Positions 7,351 through 14,252 of a stretch of 20,446 nucleotides of DNA are shown piece by piece. Numbering within the stretch: the first letter of the stretch is position 1; every line of letters starts with the position of its first letter. The position numbers and the translations under genes were made by a program. Under the pieces are notes generated by a model. The model was not told where the DNA came from. It did not search any database and worked only from the letters and a program-made list of their open reading frames with translations. The stretch lies in assembly GCA_004525335.1 (NCBI GenBank), contig SPCL01000018.1, positions 1 to 20,446 on the forward strand, written 5' to 3'. The stretch comes from Thermodesulfobacteriales bacterium (GTDB lineage: Bacteria > Desulfobacterota_D > UBA1144 > Nemesobacterales > UBA2774).

Positions 7351-8217
7351 ATGAATCAATTTGTTAAATCTCACGGACTGGGAAACGATTATTTTGTGCT
7401 TGACCAAGCTGCGATAAGTTTTGAGTTGACGCCAAAAGTCATAGAGCTGCTCTGTCACAGGAACTACGGCATAGGCTCAGATGGGATACTTCTTTTGGTT
7501 CCATCCAGCAGAGCTGATTTTGGTCTCAGGATATTAAACCCGGACGGTACTGAAGCTGAAAAGAGTGGAAACGGACTCAGAATCTTCGCAAAATATCTCT
7601 TTGAGCACGGACACTGTGATAAAGAAGTATTTACAATCGACACTCTTGGCGGAATAGTCACTGCAGAGCTTGAAACAAATGCCGGCAATGTTCCTTTTGT
7701 GACTGTAGAAATGGGATCAGCTATTTTTCAGAGCAACTTAATTCCTGTAGCCGGGGAAGAGAGGGAAGTGGTTCAGGAAGAAATTACAGTCGGTGATGAG
7801 AAACTAAAAATCACTGCTGTTTCAGTAGGCAATCCGCATTGTGTAGTTTTTGTAGATGATCTCGATGAAGAGCAAATTAGAAAATTCGGCCCTTTGCTTG
7901 AGACTCATGAGCTGTTTCCAAACCGTATAAACGTTCAGTTCGCAAAACCTATCTCACGAGACAAGGTTCAAATACTAATATGGGAACGCGGCGCAGGTTA
8001 TACGCTTGCTTCAGGCAGCAGCTCCTGCGCAGTAGCTTCAGCATGTGTTAAAAATGGTTTTACAGACGGCAACGTCACTGTTTCTATGCCCGGGGGCGAG
8101 CTCGACATTAATATAAGAGACGACTGGTCCATTAAAATGAGAGGGGCGGTCGAAGAGGTTGCAGTTGGCAATCTTAGCACCGATATACTAAAAAGAATAG
8201 ATGAGATTAATAGTTGA
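7351..8217 (+). CDS. DapF-fold protein with both catalytic cysteines replaced by serine
   Basis: 288 residues, the usual length of diaminopimelate epimerase, and clearly of that fold. Conserved DapF landmarks: SHGLGNDYFVLD (7-18, Asn12), RNYGIGSDGILLL (37-49), NPDGTEAE (63-70), SVGNPHCVVFVDD (158-170), NRINVQF (191-197) and WERGAGYT (211-218, with Glu212 and Arg213). Canonical DapF uses a pair of cysteines, one in xMCGNG and one in ACGTG, to swap a proton at the alpha carbon. Here both are serine: KSGNG (Ser72, codon AGT at 7564) and ASGSSSC (Ser221, codon TCA at 8011). I would therefore not assume meso-diaminopimelate formation; it may be a paralogue with another isomerase, racemase or dehydratase-like activity, or a slow epimerase. 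GAGG at about 9 nt before the ATG supports the start. It sits between rlpA and the amidohydrolase gene. Database names would probably be dapF; fold assignment is firm, function is not. Confidence 0.8.
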   Translation: MNQFVKSHGLGNDYFVLDQAAISFELTPKVIELLCHRNYGIGSDGILLLVPSSRADFGLRILNPDGTEAEKSGNGLRIFAKYLFEHGHCDKEVFTIDTLGGIVTAELETNAGNVPFVTVEMGSAIFQSNLIPVAGEEREVVQEEITVGDEKLKITAVSVGNPHCVVFVDDLDEEQIRKFGPLLETHELFPNRINVQFAKPISRDKVQILIWERGAGYTLASGSSSCAVASACVKNGFTDGNVTVSMPGGELDINIRDDWSIKMRGAVEEVAVGNLSTDILKRIDEINS

Positions 8218-8260
8218 TCTTATCAGGCTCTAAAGAGTTCTTGCCTAAACAACTTTCACA

Positions 8261-9511
8261 ATGAAAAAATTATTAATATCAGCCGATACCATAATGCCTA
8301 TTTCTTCAGAGCTGCTTAAAGACAGCGCCTTGGTTATTGTTGATGGGAAAATCAAGGATATAGGAAGCGCATCTAGGCTTAGAAATCATTATAAAAACAT
8401 AGAAGAATTAGAACTTGGAGAAGGAATCCTTCTCCCAGGATTTATAAATGCTCATACACATCTAGAGCTAGGCTGGATCAAAAATAAAATTGGCGGATTT
8501 AAAGGCTTTACTCAGTGGCTGCAGCAGATAATAAGTGCCAAAAAAGAGGCGGTTTCAAATCAGGATATTGAAGATTCTGTCTCAGAAGGGATTAAATCAC
8601 AGATAGCCAGCGGCGTAACCACTGTTGGGGAAATTTCATCCTACGGTGGACTAGATATCCCAATTTTGAAAAAATCCGGACTTAGAACTGTCCTCTTTAG
8701 AGAGGCTGTAGATAGCAAAGAAACCACAATGGATTTTGATAGCTTCGAGAAATCGGACTTATATGAAGAGCGGCTTTTCCCACACGCGCCTTATTCTTGT
8801 AGCCCGGGACTTCTAGAAAAGGTGCTTAAATCTCATAAGAAAAATAAGAGGCCTCTTGGTATTCATCTCGCCGAAAGTAGAGAAGAGATCAACTTTGTAA
8901 ATAGAAAAGCAAATAGTATTGAGAATGAAATATTCCCTTTGATAGCTAAAGAGTCATTTAAACGTAAGAAAGCTGACACCCCATTTGGGTATTTAAAGAG
9001 CCTCGGATTCTTTGATAAAAATAAAGTCACAACTATTCATATGGTGCAAGTAAAAGCCGATGAAGTAAAAGAAATCCAAAATCTTGATGTTGGAATTGTG
9101 TTATGTCCAAGAAGCAATCTTTTTCTTCAAGTAGGACTCCCGCCGCTTAAAGAATATGCGAAACTCAAAAGGGTAGGCCTTGGCACAGATGGGCTTTCCA
9201 GCAACTATAACCTCGATTTTTTTGAAGAGCTCAGGGTTCTTCATCTACTCTGGTCTGATGCTCTAGGAAAAGAAGCTTCATATGAGAGTGTTCATGCCGC
9301 CACTCTCGGTGGGGCTAGCGCACTGTTCTTGGAAGATAAGATTGGAAGCCTTGAAATAGGGAAAGAAGCAGATCTTATATTCCTCAATTCTAAGAATAAA
9401 TTCCAAAACCCTTACCTGTCAGTTGTATCCTCAACCAACGAAAATCTAGAACTTCTAATGGTCAAGGGAAATATCCTATATTCCAAGAATCCTAAATTAG
9501 CTAGCATCTAA
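8261..9511 (+). CDS. Amidohydrolase-superfamily zinc deaminase, candidate aminofutalosine deaminase
   Basis: 416-residue member of the ATZ/TRZ-like (chlorohydrolase) branch of the amidohydrolase superfamily, predicted cytoplasmic. Composite beta-domain at both ends flanks a TIM barrel. Metal and catalytic residues visible: His65 and His67 in PGFINAHTHLELG, His202 with Glu205 in GIHLAES, His260 in IHMVQV, and Asp310 in GLGTDGLSSN. This set is that of deaminases acting on purine-type or guanine-type rings. The genome uses the futalosine route (mqnA and mqnD about 6-7 kb away), and in Helicobacter and Campylobacter type pathways a protein of this family (MqnX) deaminates 6-amino-6-deoxyfutalosine, so that is my leading functional guess. 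Alternatives are S-adenosylhomocysteine/5'-methylthioadenosine, guanine or other deaminases. The downstream gene starts 1 nt after the stop, suggesting translational coupling. Confidence 0.75.
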   Translation: MKKLLISADTIMPISSELLKDSALVIVDGKIKDIGSASRLRNHYKNIEELELGEGILLPGFINAHTHLELGWIKNKIGGFKGFTQWLQQIISAKKEAVSNQDIEDSVSEGIKSQIASGVTTVGEISSYGGLDIPILKKSGLRTVLFREAVDSKETTMDFDSFEKSDLYEERLFPHAPYSCSPGLLEKVLKSHKKNKRPLGIHLAESREEINFVNRKANSIENEIFPLIAKESFKRKKADTPFGYLKSLGFFDKNKVTTIHMVQVKADEVKEIQNLDVGIVLCPRSNLFLQVGLPPLKEYAKLKRVGLGTDGLSSNYNLDFFEELRVLHLLWSDALGKEASYESVHAATLGGASALFLEDKIGSLEIGKEADLIFLNSKNKFQNPYLSVVSSTNENLELLMVKGNILYSKNPKLASI

Positions 9512-9512
9512 T

Positions 9513-10571
9513 ATGCCTCAGAAAGTTAATAAAGTTTTTGTTTATGGAACTCTTCTCCAAGGCGAGATTAGAAGCACTTTTATGAACGATTGCAGCTTAC
9601 TCAAGACATTGGAAATTCCCGGGGCCTTATACGAGACTAAAAGAGGTTATCCAACAGTCATATTTGATAAAAATTCTAAAACGACAGTCTTGGGTGAACT
9701 CTATATAATGGATAATCCGGAGAATAAATTAAATCAGCTTGACGAAGTTGAGATAATAGATTCCGAGCAATATGAAAGGGTGCTTATAAATTATAACGGG
9801 ATAGATTTTTTTACATATGTAGCCGGTACTCAATTACAGAGATGTTGTAAACCAGCATACCAAATAGAGAACGGAAGCTGGAGGAGATATTCTTCACTCT
9901 CCTTCCATGACCCCATTAAATTTGCTCAAAATTTTGAAGACCATCAGAGGTATCTATATAGAGAAGGGGTTACTCCAGAAGCGAGTGGCTTAGTATATCT
10001 CAAAGGGGAAATTCCGATACTTGTTAGTGCGCCTCATGCTTGTGTACATAAGAGAATGGGTAAATTAAAACGTCAGGAATTTTACACGGGCGCATTATCT
10101 GTAATGCTTCACTCACTAAGCGGATGTCATACGCTTTATACAAATAGACTTATGGAACCCGATCCCAACTACTACGACGATTCTTCTTATAAGGCAAAAC
10201 TAAGTGAGATAATAAAAGCAAATGAGATTAAATGTTTGATTGATCTACACGGCACCGGTCTGGAAAAAGAGCACGACATTTATCCCGGAGTGGGAATTAA
10301 TAAAGAGTTTTTGTTAGAACATAATAATTTTCTAGATGAGCTTGCACATCAAGCCTCGTTAAATGTGATATCTGTCGGAGGACTAGATGTGTTCCCGGCT
10401 GCAAAGCAGATGACTGTAACAAAATATGCGGCTAGAAATTTAGGGGTTCCATCAATCCAGCTTGAGATTAACCGAAGACTAAGAGAGCCTGAAAAAACTC
10501 CTGAAGAGTATATAAAACTCGTTAAGTTTTTGAGGGGCTTTATTGAAAACCTATCTTATTTGGCTAGCTAG
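9513..10571 (+). CDS. Fusion of AIG2/gamma-glutamylcyclotransferase-like and N-formylglutamate-amidohydrolase-like domains
   Basis: 352 residues, two recognisable modules. Residues 6-110 are gamma-glutamylcyclotransferase-like (AIG2/GGCT): VFVYGTLLQGE (8-18), the GALYETKRGYP segment (37-47), GELYIMD and LDEVE (76-80). Family members release 5-oxoproline from gamma-glutamyl compounds. Residues about 160-345 resemble N-formylglutamate amidohydrolases (zinc peptidase-like fold): LVSAPHACVHKR with His175, RQEFYTGALS (187-196), CLIDLHGTG with His246, and SIQLEIN with Glu318, matching the expected metal and catalytic positions. No signal peptide is seen, so cytoplasmic. The gene begins 1 nt after the preceding deaminase gene, as in tightly coupled operons, and its 3' end overlaps the convergent dehydrogenase gene by 21 bp. 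The fusion suggests successive action on one glutamyl/amide substrate; the real substrate is unknown, and the second domain could be a peptidase or another amidase. Confidence 0.7.
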   Translation: MPQKVNKVFVYGTLLQGEIRSTFMNDCSLLKTLEIPGALYETKRGYPTVIFDKNSKTTVLGELYIMDNPENKLNQLDEVEIIDSEQYERVLINYNGIDFFTYVAGTQLQRCCKPAYQIENGSWRRYSSLSFHDPIKFAQNFEDHQRYLYREGVTPEASGLVYLKGEIPILVSAPHACVHKRMGKLKRQEFYTGALSVMLHSLSGCHTLYTNRLMEPDPNYYDDSSYKAKLSEIIKANEIKCLIDLHGTGLEKEHDIYPGVGINKEFLLEHNNFLDELAHQASLNVISVGGLDVFPAAKQMTVTKYAARNLGVPSIQLEINRRLREPEKTPEEYIKLVKFLRGFIENLSYLAS

Positions 10572-13418
10572 TACTTCAGCTATGTGCTTGGTCTTCCTTC
10601 CCGAAAAATGCTCAATCTGATGATGACACGAAATACCCGACACAGTAATTACGGTATCAGAATTCGTCTTTCTTATTGCAGGCAATAATCTGTCTTCAGC
10701 TATAGTCTGAGAAACTTCGTAATGTTCACTTTCATAGCCAAAGCTCCCAGCCATTCCACAGCAACCGGCTGTGCTTTCGGTAACTTGGCAACCAGAGAGG
10801 GATAGCATGTTCAGGGCCGAATTATTTCCAATCAAAGATCTTTGATGGCAATGTCCATGATAAAAAACATTTGGTCCGCTATCTTTCCAGTCTATATTGA
10901 GCTCACCTGATTTATGCAGTTTTAACAAAAATTCATCGAGTACATAAGAGTTCTGAGAAAGAATTCCAGCCCCTTCATTTTGAGGCAGAAGCTCTATATA
11001 TTCATCTCTAAAAGTGAGCACACAGCTAGGTTCAGTCCCTACAATTGGAATACCCTGCATAGCATATGGAGCGAGGATTGATACATTTTTAAGCGCTTGT
11101 TTTCGTGCCGGTTCAATCATCCCCTTACTCAACATCGGACGCCCGCAGCATACTCTATTCTCAACAATTATTACCTCTAACCCTGCAGCTTCAAGTATTT
11201 CTACGGCAGCCTTGCCAATCTCAGGGTGATAATATGTAGCCCACGTATCATGGAAGTAAATCACTTTACTATTTCTATTGTTCTCAGCAGGTTGCATTTT
11301 GTTGTTAAACCAACTTGTGAAGTTGTCATTTGATAATTTTGGTAATGATCTATTCTTGTGAACTCCTATTTTAGATAGAATCTCTTTGGATAGAACGTTA
11401 TTAATTGCAAAGTTTGATATCGCAGAAACTGCTGATGTATATCGGCTCATCTCATGCACATATCCAAATAAGCGATCACGAAGAGAGAATCCATGCTTAG
11501 CATGATAATGACCTAAAACTTCAAGCTTCATCTTTGCAGCATCGACACCCGAGGGGCATTCGCTTTTACAGGCTTTACATGAAAGACAAAGATCAAAGAC
11601 CTCATGCATTTCTTGGCTATCGATAGCATCCGGCGGCAAAGTTCCTGATACAAGGGCTCTAAGTACATTAGCGCGGGCCCTTGTCGTGTCTTTTTCATCC
11701 TTAGTTGCAATATAGGAAGGACACATAATCCCATCCCCAAGTTTCCGACACACGCCCTGACCGCTGCACATCTCGACTGCACCAGCAAATCCATTATCCG
11801 AAGACCAGTCTAAATACGTGCTTATACTCTGTGGCCGATATGATTCTCCGAAACGTAGATTGCTGTTTGCCGAAGCAGCGTCCACTACCTTTCCCGGATT
11901 AAACATCCCCTGTGGATCGAATACAGATTTGAGTTCTTTCATTGCTCCATATAATTCTTTTCCAAAAAGCCGTTCGTTAAGATAGCTTCTTTGAAGTCCA
12001 TCCCCATGCTCACCACTCATAACTCCGCCGTACTTAAGCGCAAGTTTAAAAGTCTCCTCAGTCAATTCTTCCATAACCCCAATCCCGCTTTGGGATTTTA
12101 AATTAACCAGGGGCCGTATATGTAAACACCCAGCGCTTGCGTGCCCATAGAATCCCGCATTAGTCCCAAGGCGTTTAATTAGATCCGTGATATCCGCTAG
12201 GTAGTTTGGAAGCTGCTCTACAGGTACTGAAACATCTTCAATGCAGGGAATGGGTTTAAACTCATTTCTTTTACTCATTAAAAGCCCAAGCCCGGCCCTC
12301 CTTACTTCCCATACGTTGGCTTGAGATTGCTCAGAAAGAGCATAGCTAGTGAGACAATTAATATTCTTAGTGATTAGATGTGAATTTAGATCCTTAGCTT
12401 TCTTCTCCACTTCTGATTCAGTATCTCCGTAGAATTCCACTACCAAAATTGTCTCCGGGTCTCCGTCGATAAACGTAAGCCTCGGGGAATAAGACGTGCT
12501 TGCTCTTGTAAGCTCAATCAGCGTACTGTCGATGAGCTCTATTGCTGACGGGTTTCTTTCTAAAATTACGGGGACCGCTTCCATCGCCCGCACCATAGAG
12601 TCGAACTGAAGAATTGCCAGCCCTGTATGTTTGGGTTTATCGACCAACTTTAGCGTGAACTCGGTTGCCAGTCCCAAAGTACCTTCTGAGCCTGCTAAGA
12701 GCTTTGCCGGATTAAAGGGTTCTTCTAAAAGATAGTTAAGGCTGTAACCGGAAGCTCTTCGCCAATGTCTTGGGAAATCCTTTTCTATAAGATCAGAATA
12801 CCTTTCTTTGAGTTTACTAAGATTTTGTATGAGCTGACTCCCAGCTGATTGTTGAGATGTAAAATCGTTGAGTTCTATAGATTCCCCTTTGTTAAGATAT
12901 AATTTACAAGCTTCAACATTGTCTCCGGCCATTCCGTATAGGATAGAGTGCGCTCCTGTAGCGTTGTTCCCGACCACTCCCCCGATAGTTGCTATTTTTG
13001 CCGACGACGGATCGGGGCCAAACATAAGTCCATATTGCTTCAACCCTCGATTGAGCTGCTCCAAGAACATGCCCGACTGAACGCGAACAGTTCTTTCCTT
13101 TGCATTAACTTCTAAAACTCGATTCATATATTTAGACAGATCAACAATTAGAGCATGGCCCACTGCCTGACCAGCAAGGCTGGAACCGCTACCTCTAGGC
13201 AAGATTGCCACTTCGTATTGGGATGCAATATCAAGAGTCTTAGCCACATCTTCGATAGTTTTGGGTATTACCACTCCTACAGGCTCAATCCGGTAATTAC
13301 TCGCATCAGTGCTGTATAGAGTTTTACTAATTTTATCGAAACGGACTTCACCGTTTAGTTTGTTTTTTAGCGAAGCTTCCAGATCGAGGTATAGAGAGTC
13401 TTTTAAAGTATCCGTCAT
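10551..13418 (-). CDS. FAD-linked 2-hydroxyacid dehydrogenase fused to Fe-S/CCG subunit (GlcD-GlcF type, YdiJ-like)
   Basis: 955-residue single-chain enzyme joining a GlcD-like flavin half and a GlcF-like iron-sulfur half, as in YdiJ-type D-2-hydroxyglutarate dehydrogenases and some D-lactate dehydrogenases. FAD-binding type 4 domain about 40-180 (ILPRGSGSSLAGQAVG at 72-87; GPDPSSAKIATIGGVVGNNATG at 134-155); flavin oxidase C-terminal domain about 215-512 with HIRPLVN (His433) and GEHGDG (His471). Two cysteine clusters follow: CSGQGVC with a downstream CPSY (551-569), then CLSCKACKSECPSG (611-624). Two CCG-type motifs end the chain: VCCGRPMLSKG (757-767) and HGHCHQR plus AGCCGMAG (854-891). 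Electrons presumably pass from a D-2-hydroxyacid through FAD and Fe-S to quinone or an electron-transfer protein; no membrane segment is visible. A perfect TATAAT lies so close to the ATG that the message may be almost leaderless. Substrate (lactate, glycolate or 2-hydroxyglutarate) is not decided by sequence. Confidence 0.82.
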   Translation of the reverse strand: MTDTLKDSLYLDLEASLKNKLNGEVRFDKISKTLYSTDASNYRIEPVGVVIPKTIEDVAKTLDIASQYEVAILPRGSGSSLAGQAVGHALIVDLSKYMNRVLEVNAKERTVRVQSGMFLEQLNRGLKQYGLMFGPDPSSAKIATIGGVVGNNATGAHSILYGMAGDNVEACKLYLNKGESIELNDFTSQQSAGSQLIQNLSKLKERYSDLIEKDFPRHWRRASGYSLNYLLEEPFNPAKLLAGSEGTLGLATEFTLKLVDKPKHTGLAILQFDSMVRAMEAVPVILERNPSAIELIDSTLIELTRASTSYSPRLTFIDGDPETILVVEFYGDTESEVEKKAKDLNSHLITKNINCLTSYALSEQSQANVWEVRRAGLGLLMSKRNEFKPIPCIEDVSVPVEQLPNYLADITDLIKRLGTNAGFYGHASAGCLHIRPLVNLKSQSGIGVMEELTEETFKLALKYGGVMSGEHGDGLQRSYLNERLFGKELYGAMKELKSVFDPQGMFNPGKVVDAASANSNLRFGESYRPQSISTYLDWSSDNGFAGAVEMCSGQGVCRKLGDGIMCPSYIATKDEKDTTRARANVLRALVSGTLPPDAIDSQEMHEVFDLCLSCKACKSECPSGVDAAKMKLEVLGHYHAKHGFSLRDRLFGYVHEMSRYTSAVSAISNFAINNVLSKEILSKIGVHKNRSLPKLSNDNFTSWFNNKMQPAENNRNSKVIYFHDTWATYYHPEIGKAAVEILEAAGLEVIIVENRVCCGRPMLSKGMIEPARKQALKNVSILAPYAMQGIPIVGTEPSCVLTFRDEYIELLPQNEGAGILSQNSYVLDEFLLKLHKSGELNIDWKDSGPNVFYHGHCHQRSLIGNNSALNMLSLSGCQVTESTAGCCGMAGSFGYESEHYEVSQTIAEDRLLPAIRKTNSDTVITVSGISCHHQIEHFSGRKTKHIAEVLASQIR

Positions 13419-13428
13419 TTGAGGATTA

Positions 13429-13434
13429 ATTATA
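13429..13434 (-). promoter_or_regulatory. -10 element just upstream of the FAD/Fe-S dehydrogenase
   Basis: A perfect TATAAT on the minus strand ends 10 nt before the ATG at 13418. With a usual start 6-7 nt downstream, the 5' leader would be about 4 nt, and no Shine-Dalgarno sequence precedes the ATG, consistent with near-leaderless translation. The best -35 is poor (TTGGAT, 19 bp away), so activation by a protein is possible. Confidence 0.35.
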
Positions 13435-13459
13435 ACTTGTGATCCATATCCTAATCCAA

Positions 13460-13472
13460 TTGTGCTAATTAA
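13460..13472 (+). repeat. Direct repeat copy 1, TTGTGCTAATTAA
   Basis: First copy of a 13-bp motif, TTGTGCTAATNAA, repeated 39 bp downstream at 12 of 13 positions. It lies between the two divergent starts and could be one site for a regulator; no matching known operator was recognised. Confidence 0.45.
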
Positions 13473-13498
13473 ATATGATTCCAGTCTTCATAATTACT

Positions 13499-13511
13499 TT
13501 GTGCTAATCAA
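13499..13511 (+). repeat. Direct repeat copy 2, TTGTGCTAATCAA
   Basis: Second copy of the same 13-bp motif. The 39-bp start-to-start distance is close to but not exactly four helical turns, and the copies are in the same orientation. Confidence 0.45.
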
Positions 13512-13590
13512 TAAAAGTTGGGTATCCTATCGTTCTTTCTACGCTCATAGTTTTCCCGAAAAAAATTGTTTAGCTTGATTTAGGATAAAA

Positions 13591-14250
13591 ATGAAATTTG
13601 TAATTGTCCCTGTAAAAGATTTATCTAAAGCCAAGGAAAGACTTTCCTCACTACTGCCGCAGCATGAAAGGACAGCTATCGCTTATGCGATGCTCGAGGA
13701 TGTTCTCTCTGCACTTAAGCAATCAACACTCGCAGACCGTAAGTTCATTGTAACGCTCGATGCTAAAGCTATTGAGATAGCCCAAAGTTTGGGAATAGAA
13801 GTAATTTTAGAGACAGAGCAAAACGGCGAGAGTGCCTCTGTAGACTATGCATCTCAAATAGCAAAAGATATGGGAGCGACATCAGTCTTGGTTATTCCCG
13901 GAGATGCTCCTTTAATAACGACAGAAGATATAGACTTTTTACTAGAGAGAGAAAAGGGCACCCCTTCGATTATTTTTGTCCCCGCAAGAGATGAGTTGGG
14001 TACTAATGCAATACTTAGAAAGCCGCCTGATGCTATCCGCTCGATGTTTGGCCATGACAGTTATAATAAACATATAGCGGAAGCCGATAACAAGAATATC
14101 CCTTATGAAAGTTATGATAATCCTAGAATCGGACTAGACATTGATCGCCCGGAAGATTTAAAAGAGTTTCTTTCTCAAAGAAGTAATACTAAGACTTACC
14201 GGGAACTTGAAAGATTAGGTTTGATTCAGAAAATATTAGAAAGCGCTTGA
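13591..14250 (+). CDS. cofC: CofC-type 2-phospho-L-lactate (or phosphoenolpyruvate) guanylyltransferase
   Basis: 219-residue nucleotidyltransferase of the CofC/FbiD family, which links GMP from GTP to 2-phospholactate (archaeal type) or phosphoenolpyruvate (many bacteria) in coenzyme F420 synthesis. Key segments: N-terminal nucleotide-binding IVPVKDLSKAKERLS (5-19), GESASVDYAS (79-88), VLVIPGDAPLI (99-109; Asp105 is the expected metal-binding residue), FVPARDELGTNAILRKPPDA (129-148), FGHDSYNKHIAEA (153-165) and LDIDRPEDL (182-190). These are the family's signature blocks rather than those of MobA or other NTP transferases. Start ATG follows TAGGATAAAA, a good ribosome site. It is divergent from the FAD/Fe-S dehydrogenase and ends 2 bp from the convergent aldehyde dehydrogenase. 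No cofD, cofE or FO synthase is in the window, so F420 production is inferred only from this gene. Confidence 0.82.
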   Translation: MKFVIVPVKDLSKAKERLSSLLPQHERTAIAYAMLEDVLSALKQSTLADRKFIVTLDAKAIEIAQSLGIEVILETEQNGESASVDYASQIAKDMGATSVLVIPGDAPLITTEDIDFLLEREKGTPSIIFVPARDELGTNAILRKPPDAIRSMFGHDSYNKHIAEADNKNIPYESYDNPRIGLDIDRPEDLKEFLSQRSNTKTYRELERLGLIQKILESA

Positions 14251-14252
14251 GC

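Larger units (their letters stand above)
13419..13590. other. Divergent control region between the FAD/Fe-S dehydrogenase and cofC
   Basis: 172 bp, AT-rich, between divergent genes. It holds the TATAAT described for the left-hand gene, a TATGAT (13474-13479, five of six to the -10 consensus) on the plus strand, a pair of direct repeats, and a ribosome site (TAGGAT at 13581-13586) for cofC. No RNA gene or terminator was seen. Confidence 0.5.

Noticed and set aside
13591..14250. MobA-type molybdenum cofactor guanylyltransferase
   Set aside because: The N-terminus lacks the MobA LAGGxSxRMGxxK loop and instead has VPVKDLSKAKERL, with the FVPARDELGTNA and LDIDRPEDL blocks of CofC.
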